From Nonomuraea rubra (GTDB lineage Bacteria; Actinomycetota; Actinomycetes; Streptosporangiales; Streptosporangiaceae): a stretch of DNA of 64,000 nucleotides. Below the pieces are notes generated by a model. It searched no databases. It had not been told where the DNA came from and was given only the letters and a program-made list of their open reading frames with translations. Numbering within the stretch: the first letter of the stretch is position 1; each line of letters opens with the position of its first letter. This document shows, piece after piece, positions 8,305-17,042 of this stretch. The stretch spans positions 1-64,000 of the forward strand of contig NZ_JACHMI010000002.1 of assembly GCF_014207985.1 (NCBI RefSeq), read 5' to 3'. A program made the translations under genes and the position numbers.

Positions 8305-8471
8305 CCTCGCGCGCAACACCCGTCAAGGCCGCGGACGTCGTCAAGGGCCGGGACGGCTCGTACGTCGTGCTGCGTGTCCGCGAGAACGGCGGCCTCATCA
8401 AGGCTCGCCACTCGGCCACCAACACCATCTGGCACCTGGAGGTGAGGGATGGAGCCTGGGCCCGGATCTGA
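8301..8471 (+). CDS. Small hypothetical protein (56 residues)
   Basis: GTG 8301 overlaps the previous stop (GTGA). A basic, beta-rich peptide (VVKGRDGSYVVLRVRENGG). It overlaps the next gene by 23 bases. Function unknown. Confidence 0.6.
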   Translation: MTSRATPVKAADVVKGRDGSYVVLRVRENGGLIKARHSATNTIWHLEVRDGAWARI

Positions 8472-8781
8472 ACTGGCCATCCCGTCCCAGGTGGTCGAGC
8501 CCGACACGATCGCACTCGAAGGCGTCCTGCTCAGCCCGGACGAGCCGAACGCCCTGGTGCGTGAGGGCGTGATGGTCTGCCCGTACCCCGACTGCGGCAC
8601 GGCGGACCACATCGTCGAGCTTGACGTTGCCACCCGCACCAACCAACTGCGGATCGTCGCGCCCGGCGAGGTCACGGCGGGCACGGGCGACGGCACGTAC
8701 GAGACCGACGGCTACGAGTGCGAGGTGTGCTGCCGCCGGGTGAGCCTGCCGGACGGCTACGAGATCGTCTCCTGGGACTGA
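8449..8781 (+). CDS. Hypothetical zinc-ribbon-like protein
   Basis: 110 residues. Two cysteine clusters (MVCPYPDCG and YECEVCCRR) could form a zinc ribbon. It is the last gene of the 4.0-8.8 kb string and is followed by a strong hairpin and a family-1 site. Confidence 0.65.
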   Translation: MEPGPGSELAIPSQVVEPDTIALEGVLLSPDEPNALVREGVMVCPYPDCGTADHIVELDVATRTNQLRIVAPGEVTAGTGDGTYETDGYECEVCCRRVSLPDGYEIVSWD

Positions 8782-8790
8782 TCTATCCAC

Positions 8791-8818
8791 GCTGGCCCTG
8801 CCATATGGCAGGGCCAGC
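8791..8818 (+). terminator. Perfect 12-bp hairpin, probable terminator
   Basis: Arms 8791-8802 and 8807-8818 are perfectly complementary around ATAT. It ends the preceding gene string. Confidence 0.7.
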
Positions 8819-8824
8819 ACGTCA

Positions 8825-8840
8825 ATAGCGCTACCGCAAT
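8825..8840 (+). promoter_or_regulatory. Dispersed site, family 1
   Basis: ATAGCGCTACCGCAAT lies between the terminator hairpin and the ArdC-like gene. Confidence 0.55.
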
Positions 8841-8868
8841 TAGCCAACTGAACAGGGAGAATGCCACC

Positions 8869-9519
8869 ATGGCGACCACGAAGAGGGGCCGGCGCCGCCC
8901 CGTCACGCAGGCCATAAAGGACCGCAGCGCCGCCAGCCGTACGGCGGCGCGAGAGGCGCTGCACGCCTATGCCGTGCTGTGCCTGAACGACCCGGCCGAA
9001 CTGGAGCGGTTCCGCGACATCGCGGCCAGCATCGGCTGGAAGCTCGACCCCGCCAGCGACGAGCCCGGCTACTCGCTGCAGAACGCGCTGCTCCTGGCCG
9101 CGCAGCGCCGACCGCTCACCCACTGCGGCGGCTTCGACTACTGGCTCAGCCAGGGCCGTGCCGTGGCCGAGGGAGAGAAGTCGCTCGGCACCTTCCGGCA
9201 CATCGGCCGGAAGAAGACCGACGAGGAGAAGGCCAAGGAGAAAGAGCTGGCCGACGACGGCTGGCAGTCCTCCAAGCGCGGGCCCCGCTACTACGTGAAG
9301 AAGGGCACGTTCGACGTCTCCCAGACCGTGCCGCGCGAGCGGTGCCCGCACTGCGGCACCATCCCGGCCAGCGAGGACGACCGCACCACGCAGTGCCCGC
9401 CGGACTGCGCCGCGTTCGCGCCCAGGCCCGGGTCCAAGCCGCCCCGCGTGATCGTCGTCGAGCTGCTGCAGGCCCAACTCCTCGACGCCGACGAGGCCGA
9501 GGGCGAGGCCAACCAGTGA
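8869..9519 (+). CDS. ArdC-like ssDNA-binding / antirestriction protein
   Basis: 216 residues. Residues about 67-155 match the ArdC N-terminal domain: YSLQNALLLAAQRRPL, then FDYWLSQGRAVAEGEKSLGT and KKGTFDVSQT. In this family that domain binds single-stranded DNA and can protect entering DNA from restriction. The metallopeptidase half of full ArdC is absent; instead a CPHCG..CPPDC zinc cluster (C159, C162, C176, C180) follows. It is first in a run of DNA-methylation genes, which supports an anti-restriction role. Confidence 0.8.
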   Translation: MATTKRGRRRPVTQAIKDRSAASRTAAREALHAYAVLCLNDPAELERFRDIAASIGWKLDPASDEPGYSLQNALLLAAQRRPLTHCGGFDYWLSQGRAVAEGEKSLGTFRHIGRKKTDEEKAKEKELADDGWQSSKRGPRYYVKKGTFDVSQTVPRERCPHCGTIPASEDDRTTQCPPDCAAFAPRPGSKPPRVIVVELLQAQLLDADEAEGEANQ

Positions 9520-11117
9520 TCACGATCAGCCACACCCACGAGGAAGGCACCCTCGTGGACGGCACCGTCAAGGGCGACGGTGCCTGGGAGATCCTGCGCA
9601 AGCACGGCTTCCACTTCTTCCCCTCCATCAAGATGATCGGGATTCGGCAGTCCCGGGACCAGGTGGCCAAGCGGTGGAAGATCAACGGCGCGGCCCAAGC
9701 CCTGCGCGAGGCCGGGTTCGAGGTCGTCGTCGAGATCGACGACGCCCCGCGCGACCGCGCCCAGGTCCTCGCCGACCAGGCGGAACGGCTGGACGACCGG
9801 CGCGACGCGCTCGCGGCCAAGGCGCAGCGCCACGCAGGCAACGCAGCGGCGGCTGCCGACCGGGCCAACCAGATCTCGGAGCGGTTCGCGGGCGGGCAGC
9901 CGATCCTCATCGGGCACCACTCCGAGCGCGGAGCCCGGCGCGACCAGAAGCGCATGGACTCCGCCATGCGCAAGAGCGTCGAGGAGGACAGGACCGCGCA
10001 GGAGGCAGCCCGCCGCGCCAACGCGGTCGGCAGTCAGGCCGCCTACTCCGCGAGGCCGCGCGTGACCGCCCGCCGGATCAAGCGGTTGGAGGCGGACCTG
10101 CGGCGGGTGGAGCGCGGCCTCGACGGCTACACGCGAACGTTCCGCAAGCACGACGGCACGCCGTACTACGTCGAGGAGCACAAGCCCGCGACGGGCGAGT
10201 ACCGCGAACAGCTCCTCGCGCAGAAGGAGCACATCGAAAACCAGCTCGCCTACGACCGGCAGCAGCTCGCCGCCGCCACCGGCCAAGGCGAGTTCGTCGA
10301 GTGGGGCAAGCACAACATCCACGTCGGCGACCGCGTGTGGGCCTGGGGGTACAACGGGCTCGCCCTCAAGACGAACCCCACCACGGTCAAGCTCGACTTC
10401 CGGGATCACTGGCAGCCGAAGGTGAACTACACCGACGTTCTGAAGGTCGAGTGCCCGCACGGCGACGAGCCCGCGGTGACCGCTCCGAACGAGCCTGCGC
10501 GCGTCCGGCCGGCGGCGTCGAAGGTGGACGTGCCGAAGCTCGACACGGACAAGCTCAAGGCCGCAGCGAACGTGGCCGACAGCGTGCGCGTCGGCCGGGG
10601 CCGGGAAGCGTTCGTGTCCCCGCCCGCCGTGGTGGACACGCTCATGGACCTGGCCGACATCTGGCCCGGCATGACGGTTCTGGAACCCTCAGCAGGCACC
10701 GGGAACATCGCACTGGCGGCCGTCGAGCGGGGCGCTGTCGTGGATTGCGTCGAGATTGATTACAACCTGGCGACCGTCCTGACCAGCCGCGTCCCCAGCG
10801 CGAACGCCACCTCTGTCCGTGACTTCCTGGACGTCGATCCGGCCGAGCGTGACGGCTATGACCGGGTTGTGATGAATCCGCCGTTCTCTGGCGGCAAGGA
10901 CATCGCGCACGTCACCCACGCGCTCGGCTTCCTCAAGCCGGGCGGGCGTCTCGTCGGGGTGATGGCCGCTGGGGTGCTGCACCAGAAGTTCAAGGCCGCC
11001 GAGCGGTTCCGCGCCCTGGTCGAGGGGCGCGGCGGCTGGTTCGAGGAACTGCCCGAGGGGTCGTTCGCCCCCGCGACCGGCGTCAACACGGTCGTCGTGG
11101 TCATCCCCGCGCAGTAG
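9516..11117 (+). CDS. DUF3560 protein fused to N6-adenine-type DNA methyltransferase
   Basis: 533 residues from GTG 9516, which overlaps the ArdC-like stop (GTGA). Residues 1-260 form a DUF3560 domain (ISHTHEEGTLVDGT..GFHFFPSIKMIGIRQSRDQ) with a long coiled region. The C-terminal part is an AdoMet methyltransferase with motif I EPSAGTGNIA (about 389-398) and catalytic motif IV NPPF (about 454-457), typical of N6-adenine or N4-cytosine DNA methylases. No restriction endonuclease partner is present, so it probably protects element DNA or forms part of a more complex modification. Confidence 0.85.
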   Translation: MITISHTHEEGTLVDGTVKGDGAWEILRKHGFHFFPSIKMIGIRQSRDQVAKRWKINGAAQALREAGFEVVVEIDDAPRDRAQVLADQAERLDDRRDALAAKAQRHAGNAAAAADRANQISERFAGGQPILIGHHSERGARRDQKRMDSAMRKSVEEDRTAQEAARRANAVGSQAAYSARPRVTARRIKRLEADLRRVERGLDGYTRTFRKHDGTPYYVEEHKPATGEYREQLLAQKEHIENQLAYDRQQLAAATGQGEFVEWGKHNIHVGDRVWAWGYNGLALKTNPTTVKLDFRDHWQPKVNYTDVLKVECPHGDEPAVTAPNEPARVRPAASKVDVPKLDTDKLKAAANVADSVRVGRGREAFVSPPAVVDTLMDLADIWPGMTVLEPSAGTGNIALAAVERGAVVDCVEIDYNLATVLTSRVPSANATSVRDFLDVDPAERDGYDRVVMNPPFSGGKDIAHVTHALGFLKPGGRLVGVMAAGVLHQKFKAAERFRALVEGRGGWFEELPEGSFAPATGVNTVVVVIPAQ

Positions 11118-11132
11118 CCGCCGACCGTACGC

Positions 11133-11160
11133 GCCCCCGCCCCGAGCGAGGGGCGGGGGC
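11133..11160 (+). terminator. GC-rich hairpin, probable terminator
   Basis: An 11-bp perfect stem (11133-11143 with 11150-11160) with a 6-base loop lies between the methyltransferase and the PP-loop gene. It may reduce read-through or act as an RNA stability element. Confidence 0.6.
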
Positions 11161-11175
11161 CTCCCCGGAGACCCC

Positions 11176-12348
11176 GTGAAGATCATATTTTCGTACGGGC
11201 TCGGCCTGGACTCGACGGCGATCCTGCTGCGGTGGCTCACCGATCCTGCGTCGCGCTGGTTCGACCTGCGTGACCTCGTGGTCGTGACGGCGCAGACCGG
11301 AGACGAATGGGTGGAGACCGCCTACCTCGTCGAGCAGCACATCTACCCGCTGCTCGCCCGCCACGGCGTCCGCACCATCCAGGTCGCCCGCACTGGCCGC
11401 CGCCAGGCGGACGGCATCGTGATCCTCGACGACACCACCCACCCGATCCTGTGCCTGACCTCAGCGCCGGGCGCCTACCGGCTCAGCGAGGAACTGCTGT
11501 CGGTGGCGACTGTGCCTCAGTCCGGCGGCATCAGGAAGTGCTCGCTGAAGTTCAAGGGCTGGGTCCTGGACCAGGTCATCGCCCAGATCGTCGGCGACGA
11601 GGAGTTCGTCCACGTCGTCGGCTTCGAGGCGGGCGAGGTCAAGCGGATGTTCCGCGACATGCCGCTCGGCCCCGGCACGCGGATCCCGTCGTACCCGCTG
11701 ATCGAGTGGGGCTGGTACCGCGATGACTGCGAGCAGTACGTCCTCGACCAGCTCGGCGTGAGATGGCCCAAGTCGGCGTGCGTCCAGTGCCCTTACGCAT
11801 TTTCGCTGGCAGAAGGCCGTGACCGGACCATCCCGCGCTACCTGGCCAACCCTCATGAAGCGCTGCTCGGACTGACGATGGAGCATCTGGCCGTCGCGAT
11901 GAACCCGCGGCAAGGGCTCCTCGCTGGCCAGCAGTTGTACGACCTGATCGCCTCGGACCCCGACAGCGGGCCGCTGCTGGACATGTTCGACCGGCACCTT
12001 GACCGGATGCCGTGGGCGATCTACGACGTGCGCCGCGCCATGGCGGCCAAACCCGGCGACGCGATGGCGCGCGGCCAGACCCACCGGTCGCTCGAACTGC
12101 TGGTCGAGGGTTCGCGGGCCGACGTGCTCGCTCACCTTGACCGGGCCGCGTACCTGCTCGGCCGCGACGTCGAGACGGACGGCCGACACCACCGGGTGTG
12201 GCTGCGCACCCGGAACCTCTACTACCCGTGCGTCGAGCACGTTCTGACCGCCGCGCCCGCGCTGGCGCACGACAAGACCTATCGCTCCTTCGAGACGGCA
12301 TGGCTGGCCGGGCTCAATGGACCCGCCCAGCTCTCGCTCTCGTTCTAA
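11176..12348 (+). CDS. PAPS-reductase-like PP-loop ATPase/nucleotidyl-transfer protein
   Basis: 390 residues from GTG 11176 with GGAG upstream. The PP-loop reads SYGLGLDSTA at residues 6-15, and the fold continues as an adenine-nucleotide alpha-hydrolase domain of the PAPS reductase group. Cys-rich segments include IRKCSLKFKGW and the CVQCPY pair, suitable for an Fe-S or zinc site. Family members adenylate or sulfur-modify nucleotides, including DndC-type DNA phosphorothioation enzymes. There is no dndBDE here. The position between two DNA methyltransferases suggests base modification, which is inference. Confidence 0.75.
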   Translation: MKIIFSYGLGLDSTAILLRWLTDPASRWFDLRDLVVVTAQTGDEWVETAYLVEQHIYPLLARHGVRTIQVARTGRRQADGIVILDDTTHPILCLTSAPGAYRLSEELLSVATVPQSGGIRKCSLKFKGWVLDQVIAQIVGDEEFVHVVGFEAGEVKRMFRDMPLGPGTRIPSYPLIEWGWYRDDCEQYVLDQLGVRWPKSACVQCPYAFSLAEGRDRTIPRYLANPHEALLGLTMEHLAVAMNPRQGLLAGQQLYDLIASDPDSGPLLDMFDRHLDRMPWAIYDVRRAMAAKPGDAMARGQTHRSLELLVEGSRADVLAHLDRAAYLLGRDVETDGRHHRVWLRTRNLYYPCVEHVLTAAPALAHDKTYRSFETAWLAGLNGPAQLSLSF

Positions 12349-12380
12349 CTCCTCGCTATCTGCGAAAGGCAACACCACAG

Positions 12381-12656
12381 ATGAACCGCCACTCTGCAGT
12401 ACCCCCTGCCCAGAATCACTCCGCGAGGGCGCTCAACCCCGGGCTTCGAGCCATGGGGGCTGTGTCCGTGCTCTGGACGTCCTCCGACGGCTACGAGGCG
12501 ATCCTGATGTCCTCCGGCATGATCTTCCTCCGCAAGGTCGAGGAGATGATCCGGATCCCCTTCCTCACGGAGGACGAGCTGGCCAAGGCCGTCGCGCAGA
12601 CTCGCGCCGCGCGGGCCGCCGCCGAGACGTCCGCCCGCGGGGAGGGCTCGTGCTGA
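12381..12656 (+). CDS. Small hypothetical protein
   Basis: 91 residues from ATG 12381 with GAAAGG upstream. Possible short N-terminal beta region (GAVSVLWTSSDGYEAIL) and a charged C-terminal helix. It overlaps the C5-methyltransferase start by seven bases, so it is coupled to it. Function unknown. Confidence 0.6.
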   Translation: MNRHSAVPPAQNHSARALNPGLRAMGAVSVLWTSSDGYEAILMSSGMIFLRKVEEMIRIPFLTEDELAKAVAQTRAARAAAETSARGEGSC

Positions 12657-14569
12657 ACCGGCTCTTCCCCGACGACATCGACGTTGTCGAGATGTTCGCG
12701 GGCGGTGGCGGCTCCGGTACTGGGATCGCCGCCGTCCCCGGCACCAAGATCAAGTTCGCCGCCAACCACGCCAAGCCCGCGAAGTGGACGTACGTCCAAA
12801 ACCACCCTGACGTGGACTTTTGGCTAGGAGACGTCCAGGCGGCCGACGCGATCGAGCGGTTTCCCTACGCGAGCTTTTTCTGGGCAAGTCCCGCATGCCC
12901 CGCGTTCTCCACGGCCTCGGGCGAGACGCGGTACTTCGACAAGGAAAACCAGATGGCCCTCTGGGCCGACGACCTGGACAACCTGACCGAGCACCAGAAG
13001 ACCCGCATCCGGTCCCGGGCGCTCATGGAGGAGGTCGTCACCTATCTGCGCCACTGCCAGGAGAAGCACGGCAAGCCGGTGCTCGGGTTCGGCGTCGAGA
13101 ACGTCGTCCAGGCGAGGTTGTGGGCGCACTGGGACCGGTGGATCCGCGAGCTGCGCAAGCTCGGCTACATCATCCAGATCCACGCCGTCAACGCCGCCCA
13201 CGTCCAGGGCCGCACTACGCTGCCGACCCCGCAGTCCCGCGACCGGATGCTTATCTCCGGCATCCACGAGTCCGTGGGCCGGACGCCGAACTACCGCAAG
13301 TGGTTCGACCCGTACGCGTTCTGTCCTCGCCACGGCGGATGGGTGCAGGCCGTTCGTGCGTGGAAGAAGCGCGGCACCGACATGGGCGTCTACGGCATCA
13401 AGAACGGCCAGTACGTGTGGGTGTGCCCCGAGGTCGCCTGCCAGGGGCAGCTCATCGAACCGCCCCGTCTACCGGCCGCGTACACGATCGACTGGACCGA
13501 CCTCGGCACCCCGATCGGGTCCAGGAAGAGGACCAAGAAGAAGCCCGAGGGCCTGGCCCCGAAGACGATCGCCCGCATCCGCGCCGGAGTCGAGGAGCAC
13601 TGGATCAAGCCGTTCATCACGCCGGCGGGCGGCACCTGGAACGACGGGCCCAGGGGAGTGGACGAGCCGATCCCCGCGCTCACCACGCGCGAAGCCAACG
13701 CGCTCGTCGTGCCATGCGAAGGCCGGGACGGGAAGGTGGCGCGGCCGGTCAGTCTGCCGAAGCGGACCAGCACCACCCGGAATGAGGACGGCATCGCTTT
13801 CCCCCCGGACGCGCAGCCAGGCGTGTTCCCCTCGTTCCTGTCGCTGATGCGCTCGGGTAGGCCGCGTAACACTGACCCGACCACGGACACGCTGGCGACC
13901 CTCGTGTCGAACGGCTCCAACCACGGGCTGGCCACTGACCCGGCATTCAAGGACGACATGTTGCCGCTGGTGTTCCCGTTTCGAGGCGGTGGCGACGAGT
14001 TCAAGTCCAGGCCCGCGTTCGAGGACCCAGCGCACGCGGTCACGGCCGGCGGCTTCCATCACGGGCTCGGCGTCCCTCCCGGCTGGCAGCCGCCGCCAGC
14101 GCTGATCATGCGGAACAACGGCAGCCGGGGCGACGGTCGCGAGCACGTCACCCCGACGAGCGAGCACATGCGCACGGTCACCACGACCGGGCACCAGTCG
14201 CTCGTCACCGCGCCGCCCGGCCTGCCCCTACCCGAGACGCTGCTCATGGCGTACTACGGCAACGGCCGCACGCAGAGCGTGCACGAGCCGATGGGGACGG
14301 TCCCAACCCGCGACCGGTGGGCGCTGCTCACCCCGGACGGCCAGATCGACGTGTCGTCCATCCTGTTCCGGATGCTCCGGATCCCGGAGCTCCAGCGGGC
14401 CCAGTCGTTCCCGGACCGCTACGTGTTCGTCGCCGACTCCGCCCGCGACAAGGTCAAGTTGATCGGCAACGCGGTCCCACCGCCGATGGCCGAGATCCTT
14501 ACCTGCGCCCTCATCGAGGCGTTCCTGGGCATCGAGCTGTCCCGCTTCGAGTACGGCCTCGCAGCCTAA
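12650..14569 (+). CDS. DNA (cytosine-5) methyltransferase
   Basis: 639 residues from GTG 12650. Motif I is VVEMFAGGGGSGTG at the N-terminus. The motif IV region is SPACPAFS, in which the usual PPCQ loop is replaced by a CP pair. Motif VI is ENV (about 150) and motif X is GNAVPPPMAE (about 605). The large middle region is a variable target-recognition part with repeated HGL-type segments. It transfers methyl or, given the PP-loop and Tgt-like neighbours, may prime a further modification at cytosine C5. No cognate endonuclease is visible. Confidence 0.88.
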   Translation: MLNRLFPDDIDVVEMFAGGGGSGTGIAAVPGTKIKFAANHAKPAKWTYVQNHPDVDFWLGDVQAADAIERFPYASFFWASPACPAFSTASGETRYFDKENQMALWADDLDNLTEHQKTRIRSRALMEEVVTYLRHCQEKHGKPVLGFGVENVVQARLWAHWDRWIRELRKLGYIIQIHAVNAAHVQGRTTLPTPQSRDRMLISGIHESVGRTPNYRKWFDPYAFCPRHGGWVQAVRAWKKRGTDMGVYGIKNGQYVWVCPEVACQGQLIEPPRLPAAYTIDWTDLGTPIGSRKRTKKKPEGLAPKTIARIRAGVEEHWIKPFITPAGGTWNDGPRGVDEPIPALTTREANALVVPCEGRDGKVARPVSLPKRTSTTRNEDGIAFPPDAQPGVFPSFLSLMRSGRPRNTDPTTDTLATLVSNGSNHGLATDPAFKDDMLPLVFPFRGGGDEFKSRPAFEDPAHAVTAGGFHHGLGVPPGWQPPPALIMRNNGSRGDGREHVTPTSEHMRTVTTTGHQSLVTAPPGLPLPETLLMAYYGNGRTQSVHEPMGTVPTRDRWALLTPDGQIDVSSILFRMLRIPELQRAQSFPDRYVFVADSARDKVKLIGNAVPPPMAEILTCALIEAFLGIELSRFEYGLAA

Positions 14570-14576
14570 GCCGCTA

Positions 14577-14592
14577 ACTGCGGTACCGCAAT
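14577..14592 (+). promoter_or_regulatory. Dispersed site, family 1
   Basis: ACTGCGGTACCGCAAT begins eight bases after the methyltransferase stop codon and precedes a hairpin. Confidence 0.6.
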
Positions 14593-14597
14593 TCGCT

Positions 14598-14617
14598 CCG
14601 CCGCACCCGTGCGGCGG
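14598..14617 (+). terminator. Hairpin after the C5-methyltransferase gene
   Basis: A 9-bp perfect stem (14598-14606 with 14609-14617) lies between the family-1 site and the next ribosome site. It may be a terminator or an mRNA structure. Confidence 0.5.
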
Positions 14618-14642
14618 GGCTCCCTCACCGAAGGAGACCGTC

Positions 14643-15431
14643 TTGGCCACCCGCCATGTCGTCCAGATGAGCGGCGGCATTGGGTCATTTCACGCCGCCG
14701 ACCGAGTCAAGGCCAAGCACGGCACGGACAACCTTGTGCTGCTGTTCGCCGACACCCTCACCGAAGACGAAGACCTCTACCGGTTCATGGACGACGCCAG
14801 CGCACACCTGGGCGTCGCGCCGACCATCGTGAAGGACGGTCGCACGCCGTTCGAGGTGTTTTTCGACGTCAAATGGCTCGGCAACTCCCGGCTTGCGCCC
14901 TGCAGCAAGCACCTCAAGCAGGTGCCCTGCCGCCGGTGGATGACCGAGCACTGCGACCCGGCAGACACCATCGCCTACGTCGGGTTCGACCATGCAGAGA
15001 AGCGACGCCTGCCCGGCACTGTGGCTGGCTGGTCGCCGTGGCAAGTCGAGTTCCCGATGTGCGACGAGCCGCACTGGTCCAAGGACCGGATGCTCGACGA
15101 GTGCAGAGCCCTCGGCATCGCCGTGCCCCGGCTCTACGAACTGGGCTACGAGCACAACAACTGCGGCGGCCTGTGCGTGAGGGCCGGGCGCGAGCAATGG
15201 CTGCTCACGCTGGAGACCTTCCCAGAGCGGTACGCCTACGCCGAGGAACTGGAGGAGAAGTTCCGCATCACGCACGACAAGGACGTGGCGATCCTCACCG
15301 AGACCCGCGCCGGGGTGAAGTATCCGCTGACGCTCGCGGAGCTGCGCCGCCGACATGAGGCCGGCCTCGTCCGTCGTCGCAAGAAGGCCCGGCAGCCGCC
15401 CCTGTTCGACACCGCGGCGGCCTGCTACTGA
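14643..15431 (+). CDS. PAPS-reductase-like PP-loop protein, second copy
   Basis: 262 residues from TTG 14643, with AAGGAG placed correctly upstream. The PP-loop is MSGGIGSFHAADRV near residues 8-21; VLLFADTL follows as the second strand. Cysteines occur at LAPCSKHLKQVPCRRW and in NNCGGLCVRAG, typical of phage PAPS-reductase-like proteins. It is unlike the 11.2 kb paralogue outside the core motifs, so the two probably act on different substrates. Its stop overlaps the start of the Tgt-like gene (TGATG), implying coupled expression. Confidence 0.75.
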   Translation: MATRHVVQMSGGIGSFHAADRVKAKHGTDNLVLLFADTLTEDEDLYRFMDDASAHLGVAPTIVKDGRTPFEVFFDVKWLGNSRLAPCSKHLKQVPCRRWMTEHCDPADTIAYVGFDHAEKRRLPGTVAGWSPWQVEFPMCDEPHWSKDRMLDECRALGIAVPRLYELGYEHNNCGGLCVRAGREQWLLTLETFPERYAYAEELEEKFRITHDKDVAILTETRAGVKYPLTLAELRRRHEAGLVRRRKKARQPPLFDTAAACY

Positions 15432-16189
15432 TGCACGCGCCGCTGTACCTGGCGCCACCGTCCACTGCCCGGATCCGAGAGCACATCCACGCGCGCCGGC
15501 TCGGCGCCATCGTCACGCCCTCCTCGGGCAACCGCGTCCCAGAGCACGGCTGGTGGGCCGCCGACTCCGGGATCTTCGGCAGCACGTACGTTGGCGACGA
15601 GGCGTACATGGACTGGCTGGAGGAACGCGCGGAGTTCGCCGACCGGTGCCTGTTCGCGACCGCCCCCGACGTCCCCTTCAACGCGTTCACCAGCATCAAC
15701 CGCTCATACCCGTACCTTGACCGCATCCGGCGAATGGGATACCCGGTCGCCCTGGTCGCCCAGGACCATCTCGAATTGTGCGACTGGTGGCGCTGGGAGG
15801 ACTTCGACTGCCTGTTCATCGGCGGATCGACGAGCTGGAAGCTCAGTCCCGCGGCCGCCGTGCTCGCGCGGGCCGCGTGCGCTGCCGGGCTGTGGGTGCA
15901 CGTCGGCCGGGTCAACTCGTTCAAGCGGATGCGGTACGCGTCGCTCGCGATGGACGCCGACTCGGCGGACGGAACGCTCCTCACCAACGGCCCCGACAAG
16001 CACCTGCCGTCCGTCCTGCGCTGGACGTGGCAACTGCTGCTCGATGACGCCCCCGCGCTCATCGACCCGGAATACCTCACCAGCGCCTGGGACAACGGAC
16101 GCTACGACCTCGCGCCCAGGCGCACCGTTCAGGCCTTACCGCGCACCCCCGCGCGTGCCTCCGAACCCTTACAACTCACCCTGATCTGA
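15431..16189 (+). CDS. Tgt/DpdA-like base-exchange enzyme (putative 7-deazaguanine transglycosylase)
   Basis: 252 residues. Features fitting the queuine/archaeosine transglycosylase barrel are AADSGIFG (residues about 43-50, matching the DSGG active-site box), DCLFIGGS, HVGRVNSFKR and AMDADSADGT (about 173-182, holding the putative nucleophilic Asp). Phage DpdA proteins of this superfamily insert preQ0-type bases into DNA. No preQ0 synthesis genes are in the window, so the precursor would have to come from the host or from genes outside it. A tRNA substrate remains possible. Confidence 0.65.
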   Translation: MHAPLYLAPPSTARIREHIHARRLGAIVTPSSGNRVPEHGWWAADSGIFGSTYVGDEAYMDWLEERAEFADRCLFATAPDVPFNAFTSINRSYPYLDRIRRMGYPVALVAQDHLELCDWWRWEDFDCLFIGGSTSWKLSPAAAVLARAACAAGLWVHVGRVNSFKRMRYASLAMDADSADGTLLTNGPDKHLPSVLRWTWQLLLDDAPALIDPEYLTSAWDNGRYDLAPRRTVQALPRTPARASEPLQLTLI

Positions 16190-16201
16190 AAGGGGCTCTT
16201 G

Positions 16202-16477
16202 ATGTCCGTCATGTGCTTCCACTGCCGTGAACCGCTCGACCAGTGCAGGCGCGCCCTGCTGCAGGACGCCACCGACAAGGCCGTGGAGGAGATCGGCTTC
16301 GCCGCGCTCGTCGCCGAGTCCGACGAGGACCAGGCCGTGCAGGTCGTCTCCGCGTGGGACGCCGCCCGCGCGGTCAACAACCTCGTGGACCTCATCGTCG
16401 CCCAGAACTACGGCATCGACGTGGACGAGGCGTATGAGCGGGCCCGCGCGCTCATCGAGGAGACCGCCTGTGCCTAA
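16202..16477 (+). CDS. Small hypothetical protein with N-terminal CxxC
   Basis: 91 residues from ATG 16202 with GAAAGGGG eight bases upstream. CFHCREPLDQC near the N-terminus is a possible zinc knuckle, followed by two amphipathic helices. It overlaps the next gene by eight bases. Function unknown. Confidence 0.65.
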   Translation: MSVMCFHCREPLDQCRRALLQDATDKAVEEIGFAALVAESDEDQAVQVVSAWDAARAVNNLVDLIVAQNYGIDVDEAYERARALIEETACA

Positions 16478-17042
16478 CCGCAAGCCGGCCCGGACGCCGA
16501 AGCCGAAGACGTACCAGATGGGCGACCGCGTGCAGATGCGGCGCGCGTACGGCGTGGTCGGTCGAGTCGTGAAGGTGATCTACCGTAACAGGCCCGCGTT
16601 CTTCGGCTACCTCGTGGACTTCGGCGACCACCAACGCGAGCTCGCCGGGACCGATGTCGTTGAGCCGCCTCGGCTGCTGCTGGAGGAGTACCGGAAGTGG
16701 CAGGACGACTTCCTCGGCTGGGAGTTCATCGCGCTCCTCGATGACGCGCGGCTCGCCCAGCTTCGCATGGAGTGGTGCGAGGTGAACAAGACGCTGGCCA
16801 GGCTGCGGCCCGACTGGATCCCGCACCGGCGGGAGGGCGTGCAGCCGGTCCACCGGGTGACCGTCACGAAGACGACGGAGCGGCACAAGAACGTCTCGTC
16901 CAATGGGGCGTTCATCCGGACGATTGATCGGCACTTCTGGTGGCTGAAGTGCCCGTGCGGACTGCACGAGGTGGCCGAGTCGTCGCAGGAGGCCCAGCGG
17001 CGAAAAGGCGGACATGACACCCCGCTCGGGGAGGTCGAGTGA
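16470..17042 (+). CDS. Hypothetical DNA/RNA-associated protein
   Basis: 190 residues from GTG 16470. Basic N-terminus, then a KOW/SH3-like beta segment (YQMGDRVQMRRAYGVVGRVVKVIY), a helical middle and a C-terminal FWWLKCPCGLHE cysteine pair. These suggest nucleic-acid contact, but I recognise no family. It overlaps the next gene by four bases. Confidence 0.65.
   Translation: MPNRKPARTPKPKTYQMGDRVQMRRAYGVVGRVVKVIYRNRPAFFGYLVDFGDHQRELAGTDVVEPPRLLLEEYRKWQDDFLGWEFIALLDDARLAQLRMEWCEVNKTLARLRPDWIPHRREGVQPVHRVTVTKTTERHKNVSSNGAFIRTIDRHFWWLKCPCGLHEVAESSQEAQRRKGGHDTPLGEVE

Noticed and set aside
11176..12348. Reading this PP-loop protein as QueC to complete a preQ0 pathway
   Set aside because: The Cys spacing and length fit PAPS-reductase-like phage proteins, not QueC, and no queD/E/F accompany it.
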